Both the position numbers and the translations under genes were made by a program. From NCBI RefSeq assembly GCF_027270735.1, contig NZ_JAPWIJ010000004.1, forward strand, positions 310,001-374,000: a DNA stretch of 64,000 nt, in the 5' to 3' direction. Below, in pieces: positions 35,879-45,456 of the stretch; positions within the stretch are counted from its first letter, which is position 1, and every line of letters begins with the position of its first letter. The notes under the pieces are model-generated. The model had not been told where the DNA came from. It searched no databases and saw only the letters and a list, made by a program, of their open reading frames with translations. The stretch comes from Rhodococcus ruber. Its GTDB lineage: Bacteria > Actinomycetota > Actinomycetes > Mycobacteriales > Mycobacteriaceae.

Positions 35879-37309
35879 TCAGGTCGAAGGGGTGGCGCCG
35901 TCGCGATCCGGTGACTGCAACGGTGCTCGGCGGCTGTCGATGAGGTGCCCACCGACCACGCCTGCGATGAACACCAGGCAGAGCACCACGAGGAACGTGG
36001 TGGCGACTGCTACAGAACCGCCGATGAGGGTAGTGAAATTGTCCAGGACCAGAACGGTGATGGCGATGAGGCCGATGCTGCCGAGGACAGGAGCGATTCG
36101 GGTGTTCCAGCGGCGAGAGTCGACATTGCTGCGGCGAAAGAACACGACGATGGCGAAACTGGTCAAGACCATCACCGCGAGGATCGCGACGATCGCCACG
36201 CCGGACATCCAGGTGAAGAGTTGAAGTACCGGATCTGCACCCACGAGTGCGAAGATTCCGACGAGAACGACTGCGGATGCCGTTTGCAGTATCGATCCCC
36301 GGTGCGGTGAGCCGTGTGAGGGATGCACCGCCGCGAAGCGCGCCGGTGCGTAACCCGAACGGGCCAACGCGAACACGTATCGTGAGATGGCCGAGTGAAA
36401 TGCGAGCACAGCCGCGAACAAACTCGTCACCAGCATGATCGCAATGATGTCCGCGGCCAACGGGGAGAGGTACACCGCTACTGCGTCGAACGTAAGATTT
36501 GCAGTGTCTTTGCTTGCCGCAGTGGCGATCTTGTCGCTGCCGTACGCCAGCACCAACGCCCAACTGCACACTGCGTACAGGGCCCCGATCAAAATGATGG
36601 CTACATAGGTCGCGATCGGTACGGTTCGTTTGGCGTCGCGCGCTTCTTCCCCGTAGATGGCTGTCGCCTCGAACCCGACGAACGATCCGACCGCGAACAT
36701 CATGGCAATGCCGGGGGAGGCCGAGAAGAAGGCGTGCGGGGTGAACGAATCGACGTCGATACCGTGCGCTCCGCCTTTGATGAACACGGCTGCCGAAAGT
36801 GCCACGATGGCAACGATTTCGAGGACAAGCAAGACCCCGAGCACCTTCGTCCCCACCTCGATGTTGCGATATCCGACCAGCGCGACGCAGGCAATGAGCG
36901 CGAAAGCCCACACCCACCAGGGGAGGTCGGGGCCGCCGTACTGGACGACTAGTGAGTCGATTGCATTCGCCGCGAGTCCGTAGATTCCGGCCTGGATTGC
37001 GGTGTAAGCGAAGATCGCCAACGCCGCGGCACCGACTCCCATTCGCGCGTCGAATCCCTTGGTGACATAGGCGTAGAACGCGCCGGTGTCTGTGATGTGG
37101 CTGCTCATGGCCGCGTAGCCCACGCTGAAGACCAGCAGGACCAGCGCGGCCACCACGTAGGTCGACGGTGCGCCGGCACCGTTGCCGAGGGCGATCATGA
37201 CCGGAAGGGAACCGGCGACCGTGGTCAGGGGAGAGGCGGCTGCAAGAACGAGGAAGACGATTCCTGCCACCCCGATGGACCCTCTCAATTGGTTCGAGTT
37301 CGATGACAT
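35879..37309 (-). CDS. APC-family permease
   Basis: This 476-aa transporter has about twelve membrane segments: LRGSIGVAGIVFLVLAAASP begins segment 1, and GFEATAIYGEEARDAKRTVP is the APC consensus loop. ATG 37309 is taken rather than the upstream ATG 37345. It is transcribed toward the flavin reductase and ends beyond the shared hairpin. The subgroup (many uncharacterised actinobacterial amino-acid/amine permeases) and position make uptake of an aromatic amino acid, amine or auxin-like compound plausible. Confidence 0.87.
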   Translation of the reverse strand: MSSNSNQLRGSIGVAGIVFLVLAAASPLTTVAGSLPVMIALGNGAGAPSTYVVAALVLLVFSVGYAAMSSHITDTGAFYAYVTKGFDARMGVGAAALAIFAYTAIQAGIYGLAANAIDSLVVQYGGPDLPWWVWAFALIACVALVGYRNIEVGTKVLGVLLVLEIVAIVALSAAVFIKGGAHGIDVDSFTPHAFFSASPGIAMMFAVGSFVGFEATAIYGEEARDAKRTVPIATYVAIILIGALYAVCSWALVLAYGSDKIATAASKDTANLTFDAVAVYLSPLAADIIAIMLVTSLFAAVLAFHSAISRYVFALARSGYAPARFAAVHPSHGSPHRGSILQTASAVVLVGIFALVGADPVLQLFTWMSGVAIVAILAVMVLTSFAIVVFFRRSNVDSRRWNTRIAPVLGSIGLIAITVLVLDNFTTLIGGSVAVATTFLVVLCLVFIAGVVGGHLIDSRRAPLQSPDRDGATPST

Positions 37310-37934
37310 CTTGGGTGTCCTTGTCCGCGTTGGGCTCACACGCAAAGGTGAGAATCTACGTATGTTGACTGATCCGACGAAGCTACCGCTGATGTGACGT
37401 GGCGTACATAGGGGTTTTCCTTATCGGGTGACCCCGGTCCTTTCCGATCTATCGATTTCTGTGACTTGTCGATCGCACCGAAACAGGTTCTATGTCATCG
37501 ATGGATTGCCCGCCCACTGTGGGCAGGCTCATGCCGGCGTCTGCATGGGCTGAAACGCGATCGAACAGAGGGGCCACTATCGGTGCGCCAACTCGAAGCC
37601 GTACTCGGTGTCACACTGCTGACTAGGACCACGCGATACGTCGGTCTCGAGTGGATGTCGCGTTGCCGCCGGATCTCGATGCGGAGGTGCGGACCGGCAC
37701 GCTCGCACGGAAAAAGGCGTACTCGTTGCACCTTGTTCCGAGGGAATCGAAACGAATCTCTCATGGCACGGCGAACTCATCGGCAGCGATGGTCTTCCGG
37801 ATATGCAGTGGTGCGACGCTACCGCCGACCCAGGTCGGTGGGAACAGTTCGGATCGTGATGAGTCGATAGCTGGTCAGCAGCGCTCCGATACCTCAGTGT
37901 TGCGCAGTCACATCAGCGAAAGAAGCGTCGGAGC
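37310..37934. other. 625-nt non-coding stretch with gene remnants
   Basis: The left 150 nt should carry the permease promoter. Beyond it no intact gene is found, only short pieces of former coding sequence in shifting frames (see the LysR-like remnant). Around 37760-37850 one frame reads GELIGSDGLPDMQWCDATAD before a stop, again looking like decayed coding sequence. No SAM riboswitch or S-box was recognised in front of metN. Confidence 0.5.
37560..37660 (+). pseudogene. LysR-type regulator remnant
   Basis: The translation PLSVRQLEAVLGVTLLTRTT followed by RYVGLE matches the end of the LysR helix-turn-helix (xxLExxLGxxLFxRTTRxxxLT). No start, no effector domain and no continuing frame follow. 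It is read as the decayed rest of a regulator gene, perhaps of the neighbouring permease. Confidence 0.5.
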
Positions 37935-38942
37935 ATGATCGAAATAGCGCAATTGACCAAGACGTACGGGACGGGGGAGAGTCGAACCGTCGTCCTCGAC
38001 CGCTTGGATTTCACGGTGCAATCCGGCGAGATCCTGGCCGTTGTCGGCCCCAGTGGTGCCGGCAAAAGCACACTGGCCCAGTGCATCAACCTGCTGACTC
38101 GGCCCACCTCGGGCTCGGTGATCGTCAACGGAGACGACCTGGCGCAGTTGAACGCCAAGCAGCTTCGGGTCGCGCGCCGCCGCATCGGCACGGTGTTTCA
38201 GTCGTCGAGTCTGCTCTCGCGTCGAACGGTGGCGGAGAACGTCGCCTTGCCCCTGGACTTCCTGGGGGCCACGAAGGCCGAGACGGCCAGGCGTGTGGGC
38301 GAGCTTCTCGAGCGAGTAGGTCTGTCCGACAAAGCTGCTCGCTACCCGTTTCAGCTCTCGGGCGGCCAGCGTCAACGAGTGGGAATTGCGCGAGCACTGG
38401 CACTTCGACCGTCGGTGCTGCTCTCCGACGAGGCAACCTCCGGCCTGGATCCGCAGACCACCGAATCGGTGGTCGAGTTGCTGCGCGAACTTCGTCGCGA
38501 CCTCGACCTCGCCATCGTGTTCATCACCCACGAGATGGATACCGTTCTGCGAGCCGCAGATTCGGTGGCCAGGCTCGATCACGGCAGGATCGTCGAATCC
38601 GGGAAGCTGGTCGATCTGCTGACCGACCACACCTCGGCGCTCGGCAACGAGCTGCGCCCCCGGCGTGACGACGCCCAGGCTGCGGCCGACGACGTGCAAT
38701 GGAACGTGACCTACGACTCGCCCGATGTTCCGCAGGACTGGATCGGGCGGCTGGGCCAGGATTTGGGCGCACCGGTCGCGCTGTTGGGAGCGTCCGTGCA
38801 GGTTGTGGCCGGAGTGGCTGTCGGCAGCGCGTCGCTGGGCATCGGTGCCCACCTGAGTGGACGCGTCCCCGGTGCGCTCACGGCTCTGGGATTATCTGGC
38901 TCTGCGAACACCCAGCAGCCGATCCTCGAGGCCGCGTCGTGA
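37935..38942 (+). CDS. metN: Methionine ABC transporter ATP-binding protein MetN
   Basis: A 335-aa ATPase of the D/L-methionine importer. Walker A is VGPSGAGKST, the signature LSGGQRQRVGIARALALRP, Walker B VLLSDEATSGLD and the H-loop FITHEMD. After about residue 255 comes a C-terminal NIL-type domain (WIGRLGQDLGAPVALLGASV, VAGVAVGSASLGI), which senses internal methionine and inhibits transport. The GTG of metI overlaps its stop. Start of the metNIQ operon. Confidence 0.93.
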   Translation: MIEIAQLTKTYGTGESRTVVLDRLDFTVQSGEILAVVGPSGAGKSTLAQCINLLTRPTSGSVIVNGDDLAQLNAKQLRVARRRIGTVFQSSSLLSRRTVAENVALPLDFLGATKAETARRVGELLERVGLSDKAARYPFQLSGGQRQRVGIARALALRPSVLLSDEATSGLDPQTTESVVELLRELRRDLDLAIVFITHEMDTVLRAADSVARLDHGRIVESGKLVDLLTDHTSALGNELRPRRDDAQAAADDVQWNVTYDSPDVPQDWIGRLGQDLGAPVALLGASVQVVAGVAVGSASLGIGAHLSGRVPGALTALGLSGSANTQQPILEAAS

Positions 38943-39643
38943 TCGCAATTGTGGCCGCAGGCAACAAGGTTCCGGTCGATGAGCTGTCTGCTCTGCTCCT
39001 GCCTGCGCTCGGCGACACCCTCACGATGGTCGGGATCGTGATGTTCATCGTAGTGCTCGTCGGTGTGCCACTCGGTGCGGTGTTGTTCAACCTCGGTCCC
39101 GGCGGATTGTTCGAGAACCCGGTGCTCCATGCGCCGATCAGCTGGATCGTCAGTATCGGTCGGTCGTTGCCGTTTCTGATCTTGATGGCTGCACTGGTTC
39201 CGGTCACGCGATGGATCACCGGAACCAACATCGGTATCGCCGCCGCTGTGGTGCCGATGTCGTTGGCGGGCATTGCATTCTTCACCCGCATAGTCGAGAA
39301 CTCTCTGCGCTCTGTTCCGACGTCGGTGGTCGACGTTGCCCGGGCGTCGGGTGGCTCCACACTGCAGGTCACCACCACGCAGCTGTCCGAGGCTGTGCCG
39401 TCGATCATCGGCGGGCTGACCATCAACGTCATTGCCATGATCGAGTACTCGGCTATTGCCGGAACCATCGGTGCAGGCGGAATCGGTTATGTTGCAGTCA
39501 CATACGGCTACCAGCGATTCGATCACACCGTCATGATCGCGACGATCGTCATCCTGATTCTCACCGTCGCCGCCGTCCAGCTCGTCGGCGATGCACTTGT
39601 TCGCTACACCACACCCCATCAGCGCGCCTTGCGCACTGTCTGA
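38939..39643 (+). CDS. metI: Methionine ABC transporter permease MetI
   Basis: This 234-aa inner-membrane permease has about five segments. The EAA loop for contact with MetN is VDVARASGGSTLQVTTTQL, and FLILMAALVPVTRWITGTNI is typical of MetI. GTG 38939 overlaps the metN stop (GTGA); the frame open further upstream is a shadow of metN. A second GTG at 38951 is possible. Confidence 0.93.
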   Translation: MIAIVAAGNKVPVDELSALLLPALGDTLTMVGIVMFIVVLVGVPLGAVLFNLGPGGLFENPVLHAPISWIVSIGRSLPFLILMAALVPVTRWITGTNIGIAAAVVPMSLAGIAFFTRIVENSLRSVPTSVVDVARASGGSTLQVTTTQLSEAVPSIIGGLTINVIAMIEYSAIAGTIGAGGIGYVAVTYGYQRFDHTVMIATIVILILTVAAVQLVGDALVRYTTPHQRALRTV

Positions 39644-39668
39644 ACCACATTCGAAAGGTCCGTCCACC

Positions 39669-40556
39669 ATGACAACGTCCACCGAAGCACACGGCTTCGA
39701 GCTGAAGAACCGTCGAAAAGCGCCCTGGATCATCGGTGCCGTTGTGCTGCTGATCGCACTCGCCGTGATCGTCCGCATCGCGTTCTTCGGCGACACGGCA
39801 TCGGCCAACGACACCGAGGGTGCAACGCTTGTCGTTGCCACGGCCGAGGGGAACGCGTCCGAGCAGGCCCTCGTGAATTTCGTTGCAGACCAGGTCGCTC
39901 CCAAGTACGGCATCTCGGTCGAGTTCCGCGGACTCGCAGACAGCAACACCATCAACCGCGCGGTGAGTGAAGGCGAGGTGGCCGCCACGGTGTACCAGCA
40001 CAAGCTGTGGCTGGGACAGGTACTCGAATCCAACCCCGACTTCCAGGAAGAAGCCGCAACGCCGGTGTTCCGTTGGGGCTTCGGATTATGGTCCGACAAG
40101 TACTCCGACCCAGCGCAACTGCCGGACGGCGCAACGATCTCGCTCTACTCCGATCCGGCCAACGAAGCGCAGGGCCTGTGGGTGCTCGAACGTGCTGGCC
40201 TGATCACCCTCGACCCTGCCGTCGACAAGTCGACTGCCACGCAGAAGGACATCGTCGGAAACCCGAAGAACCTGAAGTTCACGCTGCTGGACTTCGCTGC
40301 GCAGTCACGGGCATTGCCGGATCTCGATGCAGCAGTGGGCTATACCGAGTACTACCTGGCGGCCGGCATCCCCGTCGAGAAGCAGATCTTTGCACCGGCG
40401 GCCCCGGACGAGTTCGCCGGGCAGCTCACGATCGGTAGCCGTTGGGCAGATACCGACAACATCAAGAATCTCGTCGCTGCGTTCAAGGACCCTGCGGTGC
40501 AGGAATTCCTGGCGACCGACCCGCGAGTGAAGGACATCCTGCTTCCTCTTCAGTAG
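39669..40556 (+). CDS. metQ: Methionine-binding protein MetQ, membrane-anchored form
   Basis: A 295-aa substrate-binding protein (NlpA family): LADSNTINRAVSEGEVAATV, YQHKLWLGQVLESNP, GYTEYYLAAG and a C-terminus VQEFLATDPRVKDILLPLQ. It captures methionine outside the membrane for MetNI. Most MetQ proteins are lipoproteins; here the N-terminus is APWIIGAVVLLIALAVIVRI with no lipobox cysteine, so it seems anchored by an uncleaved helix. GAAAGG precedes ATG 39669, 26 nt after metI. Confidence 0.9.
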   Translation: MTTSTEAHGFELKNRRKAPWIIGAVVLLIALAVIVRIAFFGDTASANDTEGATLVVATAEGNASEQALVNFVADQVAPKYGISVEFRGLADSNTINRAVSEGEVAATVYQHKLWLGQVLESNPDFQEEAATPVFRWGFGLWSDKYSDPAQLPDGATISLYSDPANEAQGLWVLERAGLITLDPAVDKSTATQKDIVGNPKNLKFTLLDFAAQSRALPDLDAAVGYTEYYLAAGIPVEKQIFAPAAPDEFAGQLTIGSRWADTDNIKNLVAAFKDPAVQEFLATDPRVKDILLPLQ

Positions 40557-40651
40557 ACCGTGCCGCGCCGACGGTCCAGCGCATGACCGTCGGCGCGGCC
40601 CTGGTGTTACCTTCGATCCGCACCCGACAGCACTGACACGAGGCGGACGAC

Positions 40652-41326
40652 GTGACCCGGTACGAAGCGCTGACAGAACTACTCGACGAGAGATATTCGT
40701 GCCGGCAGTTTCTGCCGAAGCAGGTATCTCGGGAAGTGCTCGAGCAGTTGTTGGCGGCCGCTCAACGCACTCCATCGTGGTCGAACACTCAGTCGTGGCA
40801 GGTCATCGTCACCGAGGGTGATGCCACCCGGAAGTTCTCCGAGGCATTGGTCGAGCACGTGGCGTCCGGGGTCCCGCAACCGGACTTCCCCTTCCCAGCC
40901 AATTACAACGCCCTGCACCGCGCGCGGCGACGCGAATGCGGCGGAGCACTGTACGAGAGCATCGGTGTGGTCAAGTCCGACACCGAGGCGACGACGCGTC
41001 AGTTCATCCGCAATTACGAACTTTTCGACGCCCCGCACGCGGCCATCATCACCACCGATGCCGATCTCGGTGTGTACGGGGCGGTCGATTGCGGGTTGTA
41101 TCTGCAGACGTTCCTGCTTGCCGCCCAGAGTCTCGGTCTCGGAGCCATCGCGCAGGCAGCATTGGCCGCGTACTCACCGTTTCTGCACGAGTGGTTCGAC
41201 ATCCCGGACACCAGGCGAGTGGTGGCCGGCATTTCCTTCGGCTACCCGGACGAGACCCACTCGATCAACGGATTTCGCACCAGCCGAGCGCCTTTGGACG
41301 AGACGGTGAGATTCGTCAGCAGCTAG
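40652..41326 (+). CDS. Nitroreductase-family protein
   Basis: This 224-aa FMN-dependent oxidoreductase has an N-terminal ERYSCRQFLPKQVSREVLEQ and RTPSWSNTQSWQVIVTEG with the FMN-phosphate-binding arginine/serine pattern. LQTFLLAAQSLGLGAIAQAA and FGYPDE form the second half. Such enzymes reduce nitro groups, quinones or enones with NAD(P)H. GTG 40652. It stands alone 95 nt after metQ. Confidence 0.88.
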   Translation: MTRYEALTELLDERYSCRQFLPKQVSREVLEQLLAAAQRTPSWSNTQSWQVIVTEGDATRKFSEALVEHVASGVPQPDFPFPANYNALHRARRRECGGALYESIGVVKSDTEATTRQFIRNYELFDAPHAAIITTDADLGVYGAVDCGLYLQTFLLAAQSLGLGAIAQAALAAYSPFLHEWFDIPDTRRVVAGISFGYPDETHSINGFRTSRAPLDETVRFVSS

Positions 41327-41751
41327 GGCGCGAGGTGTGGCCCGAACTTGACTTCGATCTCGGCGAAGTAGGCGTCGGCCAACGTTACGAACCGCTCCTC
41401 GTCGAGCGCGATTCGATCGCCGACGGCGTATCCCAGAATGCTCTTGGCTGGATCCAAGTTTATGGTCGGATCGCTGGTCATGATGTCCTCGGCCGCCGTC
41501 ATCGACGCGGCGAGCACGCGGACCTCGTTGAGCGGATTGCCGTTCTTCTTCTCCTGCCCACGCATGCGGTGCAAGAAATACACCTCGAGCGTCAGCACGA
41601 GATTGTTGAAGAATGCGACGTCGAACGCCTCGTCCGCGTCGGTGGTCGTCGTTCGATTCGATGCGACCGCACGATAGGCAGCAAGCTGAGAATCCAACCG
41701 CGCACGGCAGGCATCGATGTATTCGCGTGGGTACGACTTCACGGACAGCAC
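41323..41751 (-). CDS. Conserved protein of unknown function (142 aa)
   Basis: I cannot name the family. The sequence is soluble and mostly helical: SYPREYIDACRARLDSQLAA, FFNNLVLTLEVYFLHRMRGQ, EKKNGNPLNEVRVLAASM, SILGYAVGDRIALDEERF. Similar proteins are common in Rhodococcus and relatives. The open frame reaches 42204, but beyond the GTG at 41751 it is antisense to no gene and shares the region of the FAD oxidoreductase in another frame. Start is uncertain, as no Shine-Dalgarno is visible. Convergent with and touching the nitroreductase. Confidence 0.65.
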   Translation of the reverse strand: MLSVKSYPREYIDACRARLDSQLAAYRAVASNRTTTTDADEAFDVAFFNNLVLTLEVYFLHRMRGQEKKNGNPLNEVRVLAASMTAAEDIMTSDPTINLDPAKSILGYAVGDRIALDEERFVTLADAYFAEIEVKFGPHLAP

Positions 41752-41794
41752 GGGGGAGATGTTAACCGGCGTCTCGGTGGACGCAGGGCAAAAG

Positions 41795-42736
41795 TCAGCC
41801 CTGAAGACGACGAACCAGCTCGGAACCGACATCCGTGCCCGAACGCCATGCGCTTTCCACCCTGGGCGCTCCGGATGCACACCATTGATCGCCGGCGAAC
41901 CCGACGAGTCGTCCGTCGCGCTGCTCGAGCGCACAAGTGGAATCGTGCTGCGACGCAGGCTTTGCGAACGTCCATCGATGAGCGTGCGTCCAGCTGGGTG
42001 CCGTGGAGACGACCGACAGTTTGCGCAGCGCGTCGAGAACCGGGGCGATCGCGCCGTCGGGATCGTCGAGGTGCTGCTGCGCCCGCTCGGACGTGGTGTG
42101 CACGACGAGAACCGAAGCGCCGTCACCCCGCCGGGCACCGTCGTCGACGACGAACGCGATATCGGGATGATCGTTGACGAAGGCCGCGTCGCGGAACGGC
42201 ACATCCAACCCGTCGAATCCGCATGCCACCGCGATGACCGGTTCGTACTCGACGGCGTCGGGGACTGCCGTCAGTCGCGTCGCTTGAGGATCGGGCATCG
42301 CCAGCACGACGTGGCCGTCGGGTAGATCGGTCAACTCGGAGGATCCCTCGATGTCGAAGTCGCCCAGCAAGTCTCGTACCAGAGAACGAAGCCCGTTCGG
42401 TGTCGCCCAACGAACCGGGCCGGTGGTGGTGCACGGCGCAGTCTCGGGCTTGAGAATGCCGAACGTGTTGGCCCACTGGCGCGCCAGGCCCCTCGACTCC
42501 CAGTCGGCTACCACCGTCGAGAAATCCTGATCCCGGACGGTGAAGTAGCCGGCACCCAGATCGACGCGTCGACCGTGCAACTCGGGGGAGGACATCCGCC
42601 CGCCGGGAGCGCGTCCTCTGTCGACGATGCGAAACGGCACGGCTGCGTCGTGGAGAACCCGGGCACATGCCGCGCCGGCAATACCCGCACCGACGATGGT
42701 GATCGAGTTCTTGGAGCGCTCAGCGTCGACATTCAT
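41795..42736 (-). CDS. FAD-dependent oxidoreductase (renalase-like)
   Basis: A 313-aa flavoprotein. The N-terminal motif SITIVGAGIAGAACARVLHD then IVDRGRAPGGRMSS binds FAD. RVDLGAGYFTVRD and RWTFAKPA plus LVGFAGDQWCASGAPRVESA are typical of the small amine-oxidase-like group that includes renalase, which oxidises aberrant NAD(P)H isomers. ATG 42736 is chosen just before the flavin fold. Divergent from the permease at 42850. Confidence 0.8.
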   Translation of the reverse strand: MNVDAERSKNSITIVGAGIAGAACARVLHDAAVPFRIVDRGRAPGGRMSSPELHGRRVDLGAGYFTVRDQDFSTVVADWESRGLARQWANTFGILKPETAPCTTTGPVRWATPNGLRSLVRDLLGDFDIEGSSELTDLPDGHVVLAMPDPQATRLTAVPDAVEYEPVIAVACGFDGLDVPFRDAAFVNDHPDIAFVVDDGARRGDGASVLVVHTTSERAQQHLDDPDGAIAPVLDALRKLSVVSTAPSWTHAHRWTFAKPASQHDSTCALEQRDGRLVGFAGDQWCASGAPRVESAWRSGTDVGSELVRRLQG

Positions 42737-42849
42737 GTCGTCAGTATGCCCGGAGGCGGCTTTTCGTAAGCTCGCCGTGTGTACCACGGATTGTCTGGAC
42801 AATTCGGTCACCCGCTGCGGGATGCCTGACCTTGTGCTGGACTATCGGG

Positions 42850-44250
42850 ATGGCAATTACCGATAAGCCAGACACCGGAGAGCACGGACTCGGCACCAGT
42901 CTCAAACCGCGGCACGTGACAATGATCTCGATAGCCGGAGTGATCGGTGCCGGATTGTTCGTCGGCTCCGCCAACGCCATCGCAACCGCAGGACCTGCGG
43001 TGCTGTTGGCCTACTTCTTCGCCGGACTCCTGGTGATCCTGGTGATGCGCATGCTCGGGGAAATGGCCACCGCCAACCCCGACACCGGTTCGTTCTCCAC
43101 GTATGCGACACGCGCACTGGGACATTGGGCCGGCTTCTCCGTCGGCTGGCTGTACTGGTGGTTCTGGGTACTGGTGATCCCCGTCGAGGCGACCGCCGCA
43201 GCCGCCATCCTCACCAACTGGTTGGGCGGCGCGCAATGGATGTGGGCACTGATCATCGTCGTTGCTCTCACTGCGACCAATCTGATCAGCGTCGGCAACT
43301 ACGGTGAATTCGAGTTCTGGTTCGCGCTCGTGAAGGTGGTGGCCATCATCGCCTTCATCGGCCTCGGCATCGCAGCCATCCTGGGATGGTTGCCGAACTC
43401 CGAAGTCAGTGGCGTGGACCAGCTCTGGGCCTCGGGCGGCTTCATGCCGCTCGGATTCGGCGCGGTGATAGCCGCCATGCTCACCACGATGTTCTCGTTC
43501 ATGGGATCGGAGATCGTCACCATCGCCGCCGCCGAATCCAAGGACCCGGCGAAGGGAATCACCCGCGCGACGAACTCGGTGATCTGGCGTATCTCGATCT
43601 TCTACTTCGGGTCGATCTTCATCATCGTCGCGTTGGTGCCCTGGAACGAACTGGATCCGGCAACGGGCTCGTACCAGTACGTACTGTCCAAGATGGGAAT
43701 TCCCCATGCCGAGACCATCATGGACATCGTCATCCTGACCGCCGTCGCGTCGTGCCTGAATTCGGCGCTATACACCGCGTCGCGCATGTTGTATTCGCTC
43801 GGTGATCGAGGGGATGCACCTCGGGCGGTCAAGAAGATCACGTCGAACGGAGTGCCGTGGATCGCGGTGATCGCGTCGATGGTTCTCGGGTTCCTCGCCG
43901 TCGTCGGCAACTACATCCTGCCCGAGAAGCTCTTCACCTACCTGCTGGCAACCACCGGTGCCGTCGCGCTGTTCGTCTACCTCGCCATCGCCAGCAGTCA
44001 ACTGGTGCTGCGACGTCAACTCGACCGCGACGGCGAACGCCCTGCCGTTCGAATGTGGCTGTACCCGTGGCTCACCTATTTGGCCATCGGGTTCATCGTC
44101 TTCGTCCTGGTCATGATGGTGGTGCGGCCGGAACAGCGGTCTTCGATCCTGCTGTCGGCGGTGCTCGCGGCAGTCACGGTGATCGGTGGTGTCCTCGTAC
44201 AACGCCGAAATACGCGGCGCGACAGTGTTGTCGCCCGCGCATCGGAGTGA
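42850..44250 (+). CDS. Amino acid permease (GabP/AAP family)
   Basis: This 466-aa APC permease has twelve segments. HVTMISIAGVIGAGLFVGSA is the classical first segment and FMGSEIVTIAAAESKDPAKG the loop that follows segment 6. LYTASRMLYSLGDRGDAPRA is a further family signature. It resembles GABA and aromatic/small amino-acid permeases. With the alcohol and semialdehyde dehydrogenases next to it, GABA or beta-alanine uptake would make sense (inference). Confidence 0.87.
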   Translation: MAITDKPDTGEHGLGTSLKPRHVTMISIAGVIGAGLFVGSANAIATAGPAVLLAYFFAGLLVILVMRMLGEMATANPDTGSFSTYATRALGHWAGFSVGWLYWWFWVLVIPVEATAAAAILTNWLGGAQWMWALIIVVALTATNLISVGNYGEFEFWFALVKVVAIIAFIGLGIAAILGWLPNSEVSGVDQLWASGGFMPLGFGAVIAAMLTTMFSFMGSEIVTIAAAESKDPAKGITRATNSVIWRISIFYFGSIFIIVALVPWNELDPATGSYQYVLSKMGIPHAETIMDIVILTAVASCLNSALYTASRMLYSLGDRGDAPRAVKKITSNGVPWIAVIASMVLGFLAVVGNYILPEKLFTYLLATTGAVALFVYLAIASSQLVLRRQLDRDGERPAVRMWLYPWLTYLAIGFIVFVLVMMVVRPEQRSSILLSAVLAAVTVIGGVLVQRRNTRRDSVVARASE

Positions 44251-44256
44251 TGTCGA

Positions 44257-45423
44257 CTAGATACCCGCGTAGACCTGCCGATACAGGTCGACGATCTGCT
44301 CGGCGGTAGGCACCACAGGATTGTTGCCCGGGCTACCGGAGGCGAGAGCTTGCTCGGCCATCAGTGGCAACAGGTCGTCCCACTTCGTCTTGTCGACACC
44401 GAACGACTCAGGTGTGGGAACTTCGACCTCACGGCACAGGGTGACGATCGCGTCCTGCAACTTGCCCCCGGCAATTTGATCCGAATCGCTTTCCGACGCC
44501 GCACCGAGCGCGCGAGCGCAGTCGGCGTAACGCGCTGATGCTCCGTCGATCGAGAATGCCGTGACGGCGGGCAACAGCATCGCGTTGGACAGCCCGTGTG
44601 CAACATGAAAATGCGCACCGATCGGTCGGCTCATACCGTGCACCAGACAGACGCTTGCGTTGGAGAACGCCATGCCCGCCTGCGTCGAGGCCTGCATCAT
44701 GGCCTCGCGTGCCTGCCGGTCGTCGCCGTCCTGATACGCCCGCAGCAACGACGTCCCGATCGTGCGAATCGCGCTGAGCGCCAAACCGTCGGAGATGGGG
44801 TTGGCCTTCTTGCTGACGTATGCCTCGATGGCGTGGGTCAGTGCATCGACACCGGTATCGGCCGTCAGGCGCGCGGGCATCGACATCGTCAACTCGAAGT
44901 CGATGATGGATGCGATCGGCAGAAAGGACAGACCGGGGCACAACATCTTCTCATCCGAGGCCACGTCGGTGATGATGGTGAACTGGGTTGCCTCCGAACC
45001 ACTTCCGGCCGTGGTAGGAATGGCGATGATGGGCAGGGCCGGGCCGGTCGAGAGCACGGGTGCCTTGAAGTCCCGCATCGTCCCGCCCTGCACCGCGAGA
45101 ATGGCCAGCGCCTTGGCCGTGTCCATCGGACTGCCACCGCCGAATCCGATGATCGAATCGGCCGCATGCTGCTGCACCGCCTCGAGGCCGGGGACCAACG
45201 AATCGGTCGTCGGATCCGGAACGGTGCCGGAGAACAGTGCGGGCGTCTTCCCGGCCTCGGTCATGATCTTCATCAAACGATCTGCCGAGCCGTTGCCGGC
45301 CATGAACGCATCGGTGACGAGCAACGGCCGCGACACGGCGAGATCGCTCAGGACTGTGCCCAGCTCTTCGACTGCACCGCCGCCCAGCTTGAGAAACCGA
45401 GGAAACGAAATATTGGCAACCAT
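44257..45423 (-). CDS. Iron-containing alcohol dehydrogenase
   Basis: This 388-aa group III dehydrogenase has the NAD-binding GFGGGSPMDTAKALA, IPTTAGSGSEATQFTIITD, and metal ligands in DALTHAIEAY and HGMSRPIGAHFHVAHG. It oxidises or makes alcohols such as 3-hydroxypropionate or 4-hydroxybutyrate. AAGGAG before ATG 45423. It lies 33 nt downstream of mmsA on the same strand. The pair suits oxidation of a hydroxy-acid to its semialdehyde, then to acyl-CoA. Confidence 0.9.
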   Translation of the reverse strand: MVANISFPRFLKLGGGAVEELGTVLSDLAVSRPLLVTDAFMAGNGSADRLMKIMTEAGKTPALFSGTVPDPTTDSLVPGLEAVQQHAADSIIGFGGGSPMDTAKALAILAVQGGTMRDFKAPVLSTGPALPIIAIPTTAGSGSEATQFTIITDVASDEKMLCPGLSFLPIASIIDFELTMSMPARLTADTGVDALTHAIEAYVSKKANPISDGLALSAIRTIGTSLLRAYQDGDDRQAREAMMQASTQAGMAFSNASVCLVHGMSRPIGAHFHVAHGLSNAMLLPAVTAFSIDGASARYADCARALGAASESDSDQIAGGKLQDAIVTLCREVEVPTPESFGVDKTKWDDLLPLMAEQALASGSPGNNPVVPTAEQIVDLYRQVYAGI

Positions 45424-45456
45424 GGTGTGCTCCTTCGAGTCAGCTGTTTTCGGGGC

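Noticed and set aside
37700..37934. SAM riboswitch upstream of metN
   Set aside because: No S-box core or matching stem pattern could be found; the stretch contains coding-like debris instead.
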